The notes under the pieces are model-generated. The model ran no database searches. It saw only the letters and a program-made list of their open reading frames with translations, and was not told the DNA's origin. The position numbers and the translations under genes are program-made. Shown here piece after piece: positions 1 through 7,413 of a stretch of DNA of 64,000 nucleotides; position 1 is the first letter of the stretch, and each line of letters begins with the position of its first letter. The DNA is from Comamonadaceae bacterium 2FH (GTDB lineage: Bacteria > Pseudomonadota > Gammaproteobacteria > Burkholderiales > Burkholderiaceae_C), in assembly GCA_005503335.1 (NCBI GenBank), contig SCMQ01000021.1, positions 1 through 64,000 on the forward strand. The letters run 5' to 3'.

Positions 1-13
1 CCCGCACCCCTGC

Positions 14-40
14 GCCCCGCCATCGAGCGGGGCTTTTTTT
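14..40 (+). terminator. Rho-independent terminator upstream of kfrA
   Basis: A 7-bp GC stem (14-20 pairs with 27-33) with a 6-nt loop is followed by a run of T. It would end transcription entering from the left. In IncP-1 plasmids korB normally lies there, but it is outside this window. Confidence 0.75.
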
Positions 41-71
41 TGCCTGCGCGCCCAGCGCCGGGCTGGCCCGT

Positions 72-84
72 TTTAGCCGCTAAA
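72..84. promoter_or_regulatory. KorB operator (OB)
   Basis: Exact match to the 13-bp KorB operator TTTAGCCGCTAAA, just upstream of the kfrA promoter. KorB is the IncP-1 ParB-like global repressor, so kfrA is probably under KorB control as well as its own. Confidence 0.85.
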
Positions 85-101
85 AAAGTTCAGCTAAACA
101 C

Positions 102-150
102 TTGCGCTATGTTGTATGTTGTAGTATGCTACACGCTACAACATACAACA
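102..150 (+). promoter_or_regulatory. kfrA promoter overlapped by a KfrA-type operator
   Basis: A sigma-70-like -35 TTGCGC (102-107) and -10 TATGCT (125-130) are separated by 17 nt. A perfect 15-bp inverted repeat, TGTTGTATGTTGTAG (110-124) with its complement at 136-150, covers the spacer and the start region. This position suits autorepression by KfrA, which is known to repress its own promoter in RK2/R751. KfrA occupancy here is inferred. Confidence 0.75.
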
Positions 151-172
151 CCGGCCGAAAGGAGGCCCGATC

Positions 173-1195
173 ATGGCAATCACGAAAGAGCAGATATTTG
201 CGGTCGCCGACGAGCTGGACGCCGCCGGCCAGAACCCGACCCTGGCGAGCGTGCGCAAGCAGCTCGGCGGCGGGAGCTTCACGACCATTTCCGAGGCGAT
301 GAACGAATGGCGGGCACGCAAGGCCAGCCAGGCGGCCCCGATCCGCGAGCCGGCACCGGCGGCGATCACCGAGAAGCTGGCCGAGCTGGGCGGCGACTTG
401 TGGGCCGTGGCCTTGGAAATGGCGAACAACCGGCTGGCCGCCGAGCGCGAGGCGCTGGAGGCCGTCCGGCAGGAAATGGAGGCAGCGCGCCAGGAGGCCG
501 CAGAGCTGGCCGACCAGCTCACCGGCGAGCTGGACGAGGCCAAGGGCCGTATCGAGGCCCTGGAGGCCGCAGAGACCGACGCCAAGGGGGAAGCTGGGGC
601 GCTACGCGAGAAGCTGGCAGCGGCCAGCGAGCGGTCGGCAACGGCCGAGGCCAGAGCCGGCGAGCTGCGCACGGAACTGGATCACGCCCACCAGGAGGCC
701 CGCCAAGCCCGAGCGGAGCGCGACAAAGCCCAGGAGAAGGCCGCCGCGAGCGCCGACCAGGCGGAGGCCCTGCGGGCCGACCTGGCGGCCGCGAACAGCC
801 GGGCAACGGAGATCGAGCGCCGGGCCGGCGAGCTGCGCGCCGACCTGGAGCGAGCCAACCAGGCCACCGACCAGGCGCGGGCGGCGCTGGCCGAGCAGCA
901 GAAGGCCACCGAGGCGGCGGCCGGGCAGCTTGACCAGGTGCGGGGCGAGCTGGCAAAGGTGCAGGCCAAGGCCGAAGCCGAGCGCGAGGCGCACCAGGAG
1001 CAGCGCAAGGCAGCAGCGGCCGAAGCGCACCGCCAGGCCGAACGCTTGACGGCCACCCAGGCCGAGCGCGATGCCGCGCGCAAGGAGGCCAGCCAGGCCC
1101 GCGAGGACGCCGCGACCCTGCGCGGCCGGCTCGAAGCCCTGGAAACCGTCATGGCCCAGGAGAAGGGCAAGACGGGCGGCGCGAAAAAGACCTGA
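173..1195 (+). CDS. kfrA: KfrA, DNA-binding coiled-coil partition-associated protein
   Basis: 340 residues, close to the usual IncP-1 KfrA length. The N-terminal 70 residues or so form the KfrA_N DNA-binding domain (starts MAITKEQIFAVADEL, with the GSFTTISEAMNEWR helix). The remainder, from about residue 75, is a long Ala/Glu/Arg/Gln-rich coiled coil, ending in a basic tail. The ATG follows a good GGAGG ribosome site. KfrA represses its own gene and forms filament-like assemblies that help stable inheritance. Here it heads a kfrA-kfrB-kfrC group as in other IncP-1 backbones, with KorB and KfrA-type operators in front. Identification is from the family pattern and gene order. Confidence 0.93.
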   Translation: MAITKEQIFAVADELDAAGQNPTLASVRKQLGGGSFTTISEAMNEWRARKASQAAPIREPAPAAITEKLAELGGDLWAVALEMANNRLAAEREALEAVRQEMEAARQEAAELADQLTGELDEAKGRIEALEAAETDAKGEAGALREKLAAASERSATAEARAGELRTELDHAHQEARQARAERDKAQEKAAASADQAEALRADLAAANSRATEIERRAGELRADLERANQATDQARAALAEQQKATEAAAGQLDQVRGELAKVQAKAEAEREAHQEQRKAAAAEAHRQAERLTATQAERDAARKEASQAREDAATLRGRLEALETVMAQEKGKTGGAKKT

Positions 1196-1260
1196 TATTT
1201 CGGTCGGTTTTCAATAAAATCGAGGGTGTAACCTGGAACTACACATCCGGCCACGAGAGG

Positions 1261-1296
1261 AAAGCCGGCCTCGCGCATGCCGAGGTCGGCTTTTTT
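1261..1296 (+). terminator. Rho-independent terminator between kfrA and kfrB
   Basis: A strong hairpin (AAGCCGGCCTCG paired with CGAGGTCGGCTT) is followed by six T. It separates kfrA from kfrB, so kfrB probably has its own promoter or depends on read-through. Confidence 0.8.
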
Positions 1297-1368
1297 CTTG
1301 CTGGACTGGCAAGGAGGCCCATCTATTCCACATTTTGAAATGACCACACCGACGATAAGGAGCGCCCG

Positions 1369-1716
1369 ATGAAACAGCGCCTCTTGGTCATGAACGGCCA
1401 ACGCATCGTTCAGACCGAGCAAGAAGGGGCATGGGCCAACCAGAAGGTTGACAAGGCTGGCGCATTGAAGCCCGGCATCTACAACCTGTACATGGCCCAG
1501 CAGGCCGACAAGAAGCAGACCCATGACGGCGTGATCGTTCACGCCGACAACAACCAGGTGTACCAGCAGGTAGGCAAGAACTTTGTCATGCACGCCCGGT
1601 CAGATTTCGATAAAGTACCTGAAATCGGGAGCGCAAAGAGCATCAGCTACAGCGCGCAAGGCAAAGCAACCGTTGCCGCCGAGGCCCCGAAACTCACGCG
1701 AGGCCGGTCCCGATAG
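1369..1716 (+). CDS. kfrB: KfrB (Upf54.8), IncP-1 stability-associated protein
   Basis: 115-residue basic protein starting MKQRLLVMNGQRIVQ, behind an AAGGAG ribosome site. It has the length and position of the IncP-1 kfrB/upf54.8 gene, between kfrA and kfrC. Kfr proteins are thought to act together in plasmid maintenance. No membrane segment or enzyme motif is visible. It ends just before a KorB operator (1719-1731). Confidence 0.85.
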   Translation: MKQRLLVMNGQRIVQTEQEGAWANQKVDKAGALKPGIYNLYMAQQADKKQTHDGVIVHADNNQVYQQVGKNFVMHARSDFDKVPEIGSAKSISYSAQGKATVAAEAPKLTRGRSR

Positions 1717-1718
1717 CT

Positions 1719-1731
1719 TTTAGCGGCTAAA
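1719..1731. promoter_or_regulatory. KorB operator (OB)
   Basis: Exact 13-bp TTTAGCGGCTAAA between kfrB and kfrC, immediately upstream of the kfrC ribosome site. Confidence 0.85.
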
Positions 1732-1745
1732 AGGAGGGCCACGCC

Positions 1746-2381
1746 TTGAGACGACTCACACCCACCGCCGGCCGGGCAGACGCCCGCCGCATCCAGCCGG
1801 CATCCGCCGGCTTCGCAACAAGCACGACCAGCAGAACCGACGCCGCCGGCGACGGCCTGCTGGCCGCTGCCGAAGCCACAGAGGCCGAGCAGCAAGCGGC
1901 CCTGGAGGCCGCCCCGCTCGACCAGACCTACCAGGAAGCCCTTGCCCTGTACGTTCAGGCCAAGCACGACCAGGTGGAGCGCATCGAGGATCGGCTTGAA
2001 AACCTGATCGACCGTCAGCAGGCGCGCTTGCAGCAGACCCAGGCCAACCAGCCGGGCCTACTGTCCCGGCCTGGCGCGAAACGCGCTTGGCAGAACCAGC
2101 AGATGCAGCAGCAGGCGCGCTTGCAGTCCCTGCACGTGCGCCTGGAAGCCGTCCGCGAGATCAAGGAAGGCATGGGCCTGCACTCACCGAAGGTCGAAGA
2201 GCTGGCGACCCGCAAGATGCGCGCCGAGAAACCCGAGCTGGCGGCCGATTGGGATGCCATGCGCGAGGCGGCACGCCGGCACCAGGCGCTGCAACGCCGC
2301 GAAGAGCAGGAGCGAAAGCAGGCGCAGGCCCTGGAGCGACCAGGCCGGTCGCAGAGCTTGGGCCTCACGCGGCCCGTCTAA
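1746..2381 (+). CDS. kfrC: KfrC (Upf54.4), third Kfr protein
   Basis: 211 residues using a TTG start, chosen because AGGAGGGCC lies 7-16 nt upstream and no ATG fits the 5' part. The protein is rich in Gln, Arg, Ala and Glu and looks largely helical, with a probable coiled coil at about residues 60-200. This fits kfrC/upf54.4 of IncP-1 plasmids by order and size. A terminator follows directly. Confidence 0.8.
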   Translation: MRRLTPTAGRADARRIQPASAGFATSTTSRTDAAGDGLLAAAEATEAEQQAALEAAPLDQTYQEALALYVQAKHDQVERIEDRLENLIDRQQARLQQTQANQPGLLSRPGAKRAWQNQQMQQQARLQSLHVRLEAVREIKEGMGLHSPKVEELATRKMRAEKPELAADWDAMREAARRHQALQRREEQERKQAQALERPGRSQSLGLTRPV

Positions 2382-2386
2382 AACGA

Positions 2387-2410
2387 AAGCCCGGCACTGC
2401 CGGGCTTTTT
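2387..2410 (+). terminator. Rho-independent terminator after kfrC
   Basis: Stem AAGCCCGGC pairing with GCCGGGCTT, then a run of T, starting 6 nt after the kfrC stop. Confidence 0.85.
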
Positions 2411-2414
2411 CCTC

Positions 2415-2587
2415 GAGCCTCGCCGTTTCCGGCGATGCAGGCCCGCCGCTGGCGGCATCCTGCAGCACCGTCATTCCCGACGATGCAAGGGGCTGGCCAG
2501 CCTCGCCAGTTCCGGCGATGCCGCCGGCGCGGTCGACCATCGCCATTTCTGACGATGAGATCCCGCATCGCCATCTACAGCGATGCC
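2415..2587. repeat. Array of five imperfect hairpin repeats (left of Tra1)
   Basis: Five degenerate copies of about 20-24 bp fit the pattern CATCGCC-(N6)-GGCGATG. They begin near 2419, 2467, 2501, 2537 and 2565, and each can form a hairpin. The last overlaps the 3' end of traM. A matching array lies after traC (17176-17324), and both arrays carry a nearby CTCGAG and the shared segment CCGGCGCGGTCGACCATCGC. Function unknown. Confidence 0.8.
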
Positions 2588-3015
2588 CACAACGCGAGGG
2601 CGGCCGCGAAAACCGCCATGCCGGCCGCCACGATGTTCATGTACGACACGCGCCGCGCTTCGCGGATCGGCGCGGCGAGCTGCGCGGCGGCCGCTTCCAG
2701 CTCGCGCCGCACCGCCTCGGCGGCGGCCTTGCCGCCGTCCTGCATCCCCTTCGCCATCGCCTCTTTGGAGGCCGCCAGGGCCGCGTTGAGCGTCCTTTCG
2801 GCCTTCCCCTTGGCGTCATCCCCCCAACGGTGTGCGATGGCTTCCAGCTCTTCCTTGAAGCGATCCAGGATTTCTTGCTGCGCGGCCTGGCTGTCCTGCA
2901 TCAGTCGGGTGTTGATCGTCTGGAGGATCAAGATCGGATCGTCGCGGCCAACGGCGATGCCGTGCTTGACCGCGATTTCCCGTATCAGCTCTTCGATCTT
3001 GTCATCGCTCGCCAT
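2575..3015 (-). CDS. traM: TraM, leader-operon transfer protein
   Basis: 146 residues, last gene of the traK-traL-traM leader operon, overlapping the traL stop/start region. The N-terminal and middle parts are charged and helical. A C-terminal hydrophobic segment (about residues 126-146, IVAAGMAVFAAALALWASL) predicts a single membrane anchor. IncP-1 TraM contributes to efficient transfer but has no known enzyme activity. Identification is by operon position and size. Confidence 0.85.
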   Translation of the reverse strand: MASDDKIEELIREIAVKHGIAVGRDDPILILQTINTRLMQDSQAAQQEILDRFKEELEAIAHRWGDDAKGKAERTLNAALAASKEAMAKGMQDGGKAAAEAVRRELEAAAAQLAAPIREARRVSYMNIVAAGMAVFAAALALWASL

Positions 3016-3740
3016 CAGAGCACCGCCGCGTTGTCGAGCTGCTGGAAGAGTTGCGACTTCACGATCTTGAGCCGCTGCCGCGTCATGATCGTGAGCGCCG
3101 AGTCGGCCAGGGCCTCATCGAACGTCCGGCGCTCCTGGAGCATTTCCGAGAAGTCGCGGCCGTAGGTTTCTTCCTTGAGCGCCGGAATCTGGATGATGGC
3201 CGACACCCGCGCCTTGTTGTCGGTGTACGCCTTCATCTTCTCGAAGCCCTTGCCTTCGTGCTCGATTGGCCCCCAATACGGGTTCAGCCACACCACGAAC
3301 ACGCATTCGGCCGGGAATTGCCGGGCCAGCGTGCTAAAGCCGTTCAGGGTGTCCAGGAAGGCTTGCCCGCCGGTGACGACCGTATGCACCACCAGTTCGT
3401 GCCCCATGTCCTGGAGCAGCGCCGGAACCTGGTTGCCGATCAAGTAGCTGGACAGCGGCACGAACGAGCTGGCCCCGTTGTCGATGATGACGTCGCCCTT
3501 GGTCGAGGCGATTTGCTCCACCAGGGCATCGAAGTTCCGGGTGTTGATCTCGTCGCCGTCCATGATGTTCAGGCGCTGCACGTTCAGGGCCTTGTAACCC
3601 TCAAACGTGCTGTTGACCGGATCGGTGTCGATGCAAAGCGGCGTCTGCCCCTTGCTCGCTTTGTACTGCGCAATGGTGGCCGCGATCATCGACTTGCCGA
3701 CGCCGCCCTTGCCCTGCAAGACCATGTGAATTTTCGCCAT
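3015..3740 (-). CDS. traL: TraL, ParA-like P-loop ATPase
   Basis: 241 residues. A deviant Walker A motif (GKGGVGKSM, about residues 11-19) and a ParA/MinD-type layout are visible, with DTDP near residue 39 and VIIDNGASSF near residue 100. It lies between traK and traM with overlapping ends, so the three are translationally coupled. In IncP-1 plasmids TraL is an accessory transfer protein. Its exact role at the relaxosome is not established. Confidence 0.88.
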   Translation of the reverse strand: MAKIHMVLQGKGGVGKSMIAATIAQYKASKGQTPLCIDTDPVNSTFEGYKALNVQRLNIMDGDEINTRNFDALVEQIASTKGDVIIDNGASSFVPLSSYLIGNQVPALLQDMGHELVVHTVVTGGQAFLDTLNGFSTLARQFPAECVFVVWLNPYWGPIEHEGKGFEKMKAYTDNKARVSAIIQIPALKEETYGRDFSEMLQERRTFDEALADSALTIMTRQRLKIVKSQLFQQLDNAAVL

Positions 3741-4159
3741 TACAGTAAATCCTCTTTATTCGGTTTCGGGTTGTAGTTGAAGCCGGCGATCCCTGCCGAC
3801 TCGGGTTTCTTCGGCTCGGGTGCCTTCGGCTTCCTCGCCTTCGACCCCCCTTCCTGTTGCGCCGGCTTCTCCCCTTTGGCCTGGTTGGCCGCCGGGGGAG
3901 GCACCGGCGCGGGTGCTGCTGGTGCGGCCTTGATGTACCGCTGGACGTGCTTGCGGAACGTCTCGTAGCTGCACTTGACCCGGCCGATCTCGCGCATGTC
4001 CTCGTAGATCGTCGTCACTGCATAGCCAGCATCCATCGCGGCTTTCACGTCCACGCGCACGGCCAGGAATGCAACGGCCGTCGCGTCCTGTCGGCGCTTC
4101 TTGGCGGCCCGTTTCTCGATCCGCGCGGCCAGCTCTTGGGGGTAGCTGCTTTCTGCCAT
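3740..4159 (-). CDS. traK: TraK, oriT-binding relaxosome protein
   Basis: 139 residues, basic, first gene of the leader operon, reading away from oriT. The N-terminal half carries the expected helical DNA-binding region (ARIEKRAAKKRRQDATAVAF, then YETFRKHVQRYI). The C-terminal half is rich in Pro, Ala and Lys. In RP4, TraK binds a curved region beside nic and wraps oriT DNA. Position beside oriT and size match. Confidence 0.88.
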   Translation of the reverse strand: MAESSYPQELAARIEKRAAKKRRQDATAVAFLAVRVDVKAAMDAGYAVTTIYEDMREIGRVKCSYETFRKHVQRYIKAAPAAPAPVPPPAANQAKGEKPAQQEGGSKARKPKAPEPKKPESAGIAGFNYNPKPNKEDLL

Positions 4160-4522
4160 CGCCTCGCTTCCGTGGTTTGTAAATAGCCGTCATTTTCATG
4201 TATCGACCCGTGGAAAGTCTATGTAAAGCGCGTGGATAGCAGCTTGACACCGCTGCATCTAGCGCGCTTTCCGGGCATTGTACGCCTTCATTCGATATAT
4301 CCGCCATCTTTTCGCGCTAAATGCAGACAGATGCGAAGGTTTCGGTATAGACTTTCCTTGGTGTTATCAACGCCGTAAGGCGGGCAGGATGTGCGAAGTT
4401 AGCTAACCGGCGGGCCGGTTATCTATCTTCGCTGTCCCTTATTCGCGCCTGCGGCACTCAACGGGCATCCTGCTCTGCGAGGCTGCCGGCTACCGCCGGC
4501 CAAGAAGCGAGAGACGAACGAC
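4160..4522. other. oriT: Origin of transfer (oriT) and divergent tra promoter region
   Basis: Non-coding region between divergent traK and traX-traJ. Segment 4351-4390 (ACTTTCCTTGGTGTTATCAA, then GCCGTAAGGCGGGCAGGAT) matches the remembered RK2/RP4 oriT core, read in reverse. The minus strand carries ATCCTG/CCCG, so nic is predicted on the minus strand between 4385 and 4384. The T-strand 5' end would then lead through traK-L-M. A perfect 8-bp inverted repeat TAACCGGC/GCCGGTTA lies at 4404-4421. Confidence 0.85.
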
Positions 4523-4744
4523 ATGGGCTACATCAATCCGCTGCTGGAGCTTCCAGCAGGCCGCGAACTCCAGGCGCTTCCGGTTGCCGACCGGCAGCGC
4601 CTTGCCCGCGTGCTGCGCGAGCTGCGCACGCAGGCCAACGACGAGGCGGAAAAGGCATGGGCACGCCGCAAGGGGCCGATGGCCGCCTACTGGCGAGCCG
4701 TGGCGACCTACGCGCGACACACGGCGCACGCGCTCAAGGGGTAG
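4523..4744 (+). CDS. traX: TraX-like small protein between oriT and traJ
   Basis: 73 residues (starts MGYINPLLELPAGREL), 4 nt upstream of the traJ start and so probably coupled to it. The sequence is Arg-rich and helical with no catalytic motif. IncP-1 plasmids carry a small ORF here that I recall as traX, and the name is less certain than that of its neighbours. The gene looks real: it has suitable spacing to traJ and codon use like the backbone. Confidence 0.6.
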   Translation: MGYINPLLELPAGRELQALPVADRQRLARVLRELRTQANDEAEKAWARRKGPMAAYWRAVATYARHTAHALKG

Positions 4745-4748
4745 CGAC

Positions 4749-5120
4749 ATGGAAGCCGACGAACAGCCGACCGCGAAGCGGCGGCAGCACCTACGGGTGC
4801 CGGTGTTCCCCGACGAGAAGGAACAGATCGAGGCGAACGCCAAGAGGGCCGGGGTCAGCGTGGCGCGCTACCTGCGCGACGTGGGCCAGGGCTACCAGAT
4901 CAGGGGCGTCATGGATTACGAGTACGTGCGCGAGCTGGTGCGGGTGAATGGCGACCTCGGCCGGCTGGGCGGTTTGCTCAAGCTATGGCTCACCGACGAC
5001 CCGCGCACGGCCCGCTTCGGAGACGCCACGATCCTTGCCCTGCTGGGCCGGATCGAAGCCACCCAGGACGAAATGAGCCGACTCATGAAGTCCGTGGTGC
5101 AGCCGAGGGCCGAGCCTTGA
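4749..5120 (+). CDS. traJ: TraJ, oriT recognition protein of the relaxosome
   Basis: 123 residues starting MEADEQPTAKRRQHLRVPVF, with the ribbon-helix-helix-like N-terminal region (RVPVFPDEKEQIEANAKRAG) expected of IncP TraJ/MobC-type proteins. In RP4, TraJ binds the inverted repeat beside nic and recruits TraI. The gene lies between oriT and the relaxase gene, followed by a KorB operator. Confidence 0.9.
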   Translation: MEADEQPTAKRRQHLRVPVFPDEKEQIEANAKRAGVSVARYLRDVGQGYQIRGVMDYEYVRELVRVNGDLGRLGGLLKLWLTDDPRTARFGDATILALLGRIEATQDEMSRLMKSVVQPRAEP

Positions 5121-5124
5121 GCTT

Positions 5125-5137
5125 TTTAGCGGCTAAA
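5125..5137. promoter_or_regulatory. KorB operator (OB)
   Basis: Exact TTTAGCGGCTAAA in the 34-nt gap between traJ and traI. Confidence 0.85.
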
Positions 5138-5154
5138 AAGCCAGGGGCTGGCCG

Positions 5155-7413
5155 ATGATCGCCAAGCACGTACCCATGCGCTCGCTGGGCAAGTCCGACT
5201 TCGCCGGCCTGGTGAACTACGTCACCGACGCGCAGAGCAAGGATCACCGGCTGGGCCAGGTGCAGATCACGAACTGCGATGCCGTGTCCGTGCAGGACGC
5301 CATCACCGAGGTTCTGGCGACCCAGCACACGAACACGCGGGCCAAGGGCGACAAGACCTATCACCTGATCGTCAGCTTCCGGGCCGGCGAGCAGCCCAGC
5401 GCCGACACCCTGCGGGCGATTGAGGAACGTATCTGCGCCGGGCTGGGTTACGGCGAACACCAGCGCGTCAGTGCCGTTCACAACGACACCGACAACCTGC
5501 ACATCCACATCGCCATCAACAAGATTCACCCGACCCGGAACACGATGCACGAGCCGTACTACTCGCATCGGGCGCTGGCCGAGCTTTGCACGGCCCTGGA
5601 GCGCGACTACGGGCTGGAGCGGGACAACCACGAACCACGCCAGCGCGGTGCCGAGGGCAGGGCGGCCGACATGGAGCAGCACGCGGGCGTGGAAAGCCTG
5701 GTCGGCTGGATCAAGCGGGAATGCCTGGACGAGATCAAGGGCGCGCAGTCCTGGCAGGAGCTGCACCAGGTCATGCGCGACAACGGCCTGGAACTGCGCG
5801 AGCGTGCGAACGGCCTGGTGATCGAGGCCGGCGACGGAACGATGGTCAAGGCGAGCACCCTAGCCCGCGACCTTTCCAAGCCGAAGCTGGAGGCGCGGCT
5901 TGGCCCGTTCGAGGCTTCGCCCGAACGGCAGACACGAACCAAAGCGAAGCGGCAGTACCAGAAAGACCCGATCCGCTTGCGCGTGAACACGGTCGAGCTG
6001 TACGCCCGGTACAAGGCCGAGCAGCAGACCTTGACCGCGACACGTGGGCAGGCGCTGGAGCAGGCCCGCCGGCGCAAGGATCGGCTGGTCGAGGCCGCGA
6101 AGCGTTCCGGCCGCCTGCGCCGCGCGACGATCAAGGTGATCGGCGAGAGCGGCCCGAACAAGAAGCTGCTGTATGCCCAGGCCAGCAAGGCCCTGCGCGA
6201 CGAAATCCAGGCGATCAACAAGCAGTACCAGCAAGACCGCCAGGCCCTCTACGACAGCCACAGCCGCCGCACGTGGGCCGACTGGCTCAAGAAGGAAGCG
6301 ACCCACGGCAACGCGGAGGCGTTGACCGCCCTGCGCGCCCGCGAGGCGGCGCAGGGCTTGAAAGGCAACACCATCCAGGGCCGGGGCGATCCGCGCCCCG
6401 GCCATGCCCCGGTGACGGACAACATCACCAAGAAGGGCACCATCATCTTCCGCGCCGGCCTGACGGCCGTTCGGGACGATGGCGACAAGCTGCAAGTCTC
6501 GCGCGAGGCCACGCGCGAGGGCTTGCAAGAAGCTCTACGGCTGGCGATGGAACGCTACGGCAGCCGCATCACCGTCAACGGCACCACGCAGTTTCAGGCG
6601 CAGATCATTCGCGCGGCCGTTGATTCCCAGCTACCCATCACGTTCGCCGATCCGGCCCTGGAGAGCCGGCGGCTTGCGCTATTGAAGAAGGAGAACACCC
6701 ATGAGCGACCCGACCGAACCGAGCGAGCCGACCAGCGACCCGCAGAGCATCGAGGACGAGCTGGACGCGGCCCTGGCGGCCCTGGACAGCGCGCCGCTAC
6801 CCACGACGACGCTGCCCGACCCATCGCCGTCGCCCGAGCAGGCTTCGGGCGACCAGGTGGCGGGCGAGCCGGCACCGCCGGCGTTCACGCCGGAGCCGTC
6901 CACCGGAAGCCCGACATTGGACGCATTGGACGAGTCCCGCCGCCCCAAAGCCAGCACCGTTTGCGAACACTGTCCCAACTCGGTGTGGTTCGCATCGCCG
7001 GCGGAAGTGAAGTGCTATTGCCGCGTGATGTTCCTCGTCACCTGGAGCAGCAAGGAACCCAACCAGATCACCAACTGCGACGGGATATTTCTCGGCCAGG
7101 ATCAGGAGTAGCAGCGGCCCCGCCGGGCCTCGCGGCGGCGGATAAATACATCGCCGAACGCGAGTCGAAACGCTCGAAAGGTTTCGATATACCGAAGCAC
7201 GCGCGATATACTGCCGGTGAAGGTGGCCTTGCTTTCGAGGGTGTCCGCAACATCGAGGGCCAGGCGCTGGCCCTGTTGAAACGAGGCGATGAGGTCATGG
7301 TGATGCCCATTGACCAGGCCACGGCCCGGCGCATGTCGCGCATCGCGGTCGGCGATGCCGTGACGATCACGCCAAAAGGCTCCATCAAAACGTCGAAAGG
7401 TAGGAGTAGATGA
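5155..7413 (+). CDS. traI: TraI, MOB-P relaxase
   Basis: 752 residues, near the usual IncP size of about 730-750. All three relaxase motifs are visible: Tyr22 (motif I, LVNYVTD), Ser74 (motif II, HLIVSFR) and the His cluster His109, His116, His118 (motif III, HNDTDNLHIHIAINKIHP). These positions equal the catalytic residues known for RP4 TraI. It cleaves oriT at nic, becomes covalently linked through Tyr22 and pilots the strand. The C-terminal third overlaps traH in another frame, which explains its low-complexity Arg/Gly/Pro stretch (about residues 516-640). The last codons overlap the traG start (ATGA). Confidence 0.97.
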   Translation: MIAKHVPMRSLGKSDFAGLVNYVTDAQSKDHRLGQVQITNCDAVSVQDAITEVLATQHTNTRAKGDKTYHLIVSFRAGEQPSADTLRAIEERICAGLGYGEHQRVSAVHNDTDNLHIHIAINKIHPTRNTMHEPYYSHRALAELCTALERDYGLERDNHEPRQRGAEGRAADMEQHAGVESLVGWIKRECLDEIKGAQSWQELHQVMRDNGLELRERANGLVIEAGDGTMVKASTLARDLSKPKLEARLGPFEASPERQTRTKAKRQYQKDPIRLRVNTVELYARYKAEQQTLTATRGQALEQARRRKDRLVEAAKRSGRLRRATIKVIGESGPNKKLLYAQASKALRDEIQAINKQYQQDRQALYDSHSRRTWADWLKKEATHGNAEALTALRAREAAQGLKGNTIQGRGDPRPGHAPVTDNITKKGTIIFRAGLTAVRDDGDKLQVSREATREGLQEALRLAMERYGSRITVNGTTQFQAQIIRAAVDSQLPITFADPALESRRLALLKKENTHERPDRTERADQRPAEHRGRAGRGPGGPGQRAATHDDAARPIAVARAGFGRPGGGRAGTAGVHAGAVHRKPDIGRIGRVPPPQSQHRLRTLSQLGVVRIAGGSEVLLPRDVPRHLEQQGTQPDHQLRRDISRPGSGVAAAPPGLAAADKYIAERESKRSKGFDIPKHARYTAGEGGLAFEGVRNIEGQALALLKRGDEVMVMPIDQATARRMSRIAVGDAVTITPKGSIKTSKGRSR
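6701..7111 (+). CDS. traH: TraH, relaxosome-stabilising protein nested in traI
   Basis: 136 residues in a different frame, entirely inside traI. It starts MSDPTEPSEPTSDPQSIEDE behind a GAAGGAG ribosome site, and is very acidic and Pro/Ser/Thr-rich. The C-terminal part has Cys residues (CEHCPNS, CYCRVM). RP4 TraH is likewise encoded inside traI and stabilises the TraI-TraJ-oriT complex. Clean initiation signals, acidic bias and conserved position argue that it is not a chance ORF. Confidence 0.82.
   Translation: MSDPTEPSEPTSDPQSIEDELDAALAALDSAPLPTTTLPDPSPSPEQASGDQVAGEPAPPAFTPEPSTGSPTLDALDESRRPKASTVCEHCPNSVWFASPAEVKCYCRVMFLVTWSSKEPNQITNCDGIFLGQDQE

Noticed and set aside
2415-2587. CRISPR array
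   Set aside because: Units are degenerate inverted repeats with irregular spacing, repeats differ from each other, and no cas genes are present.
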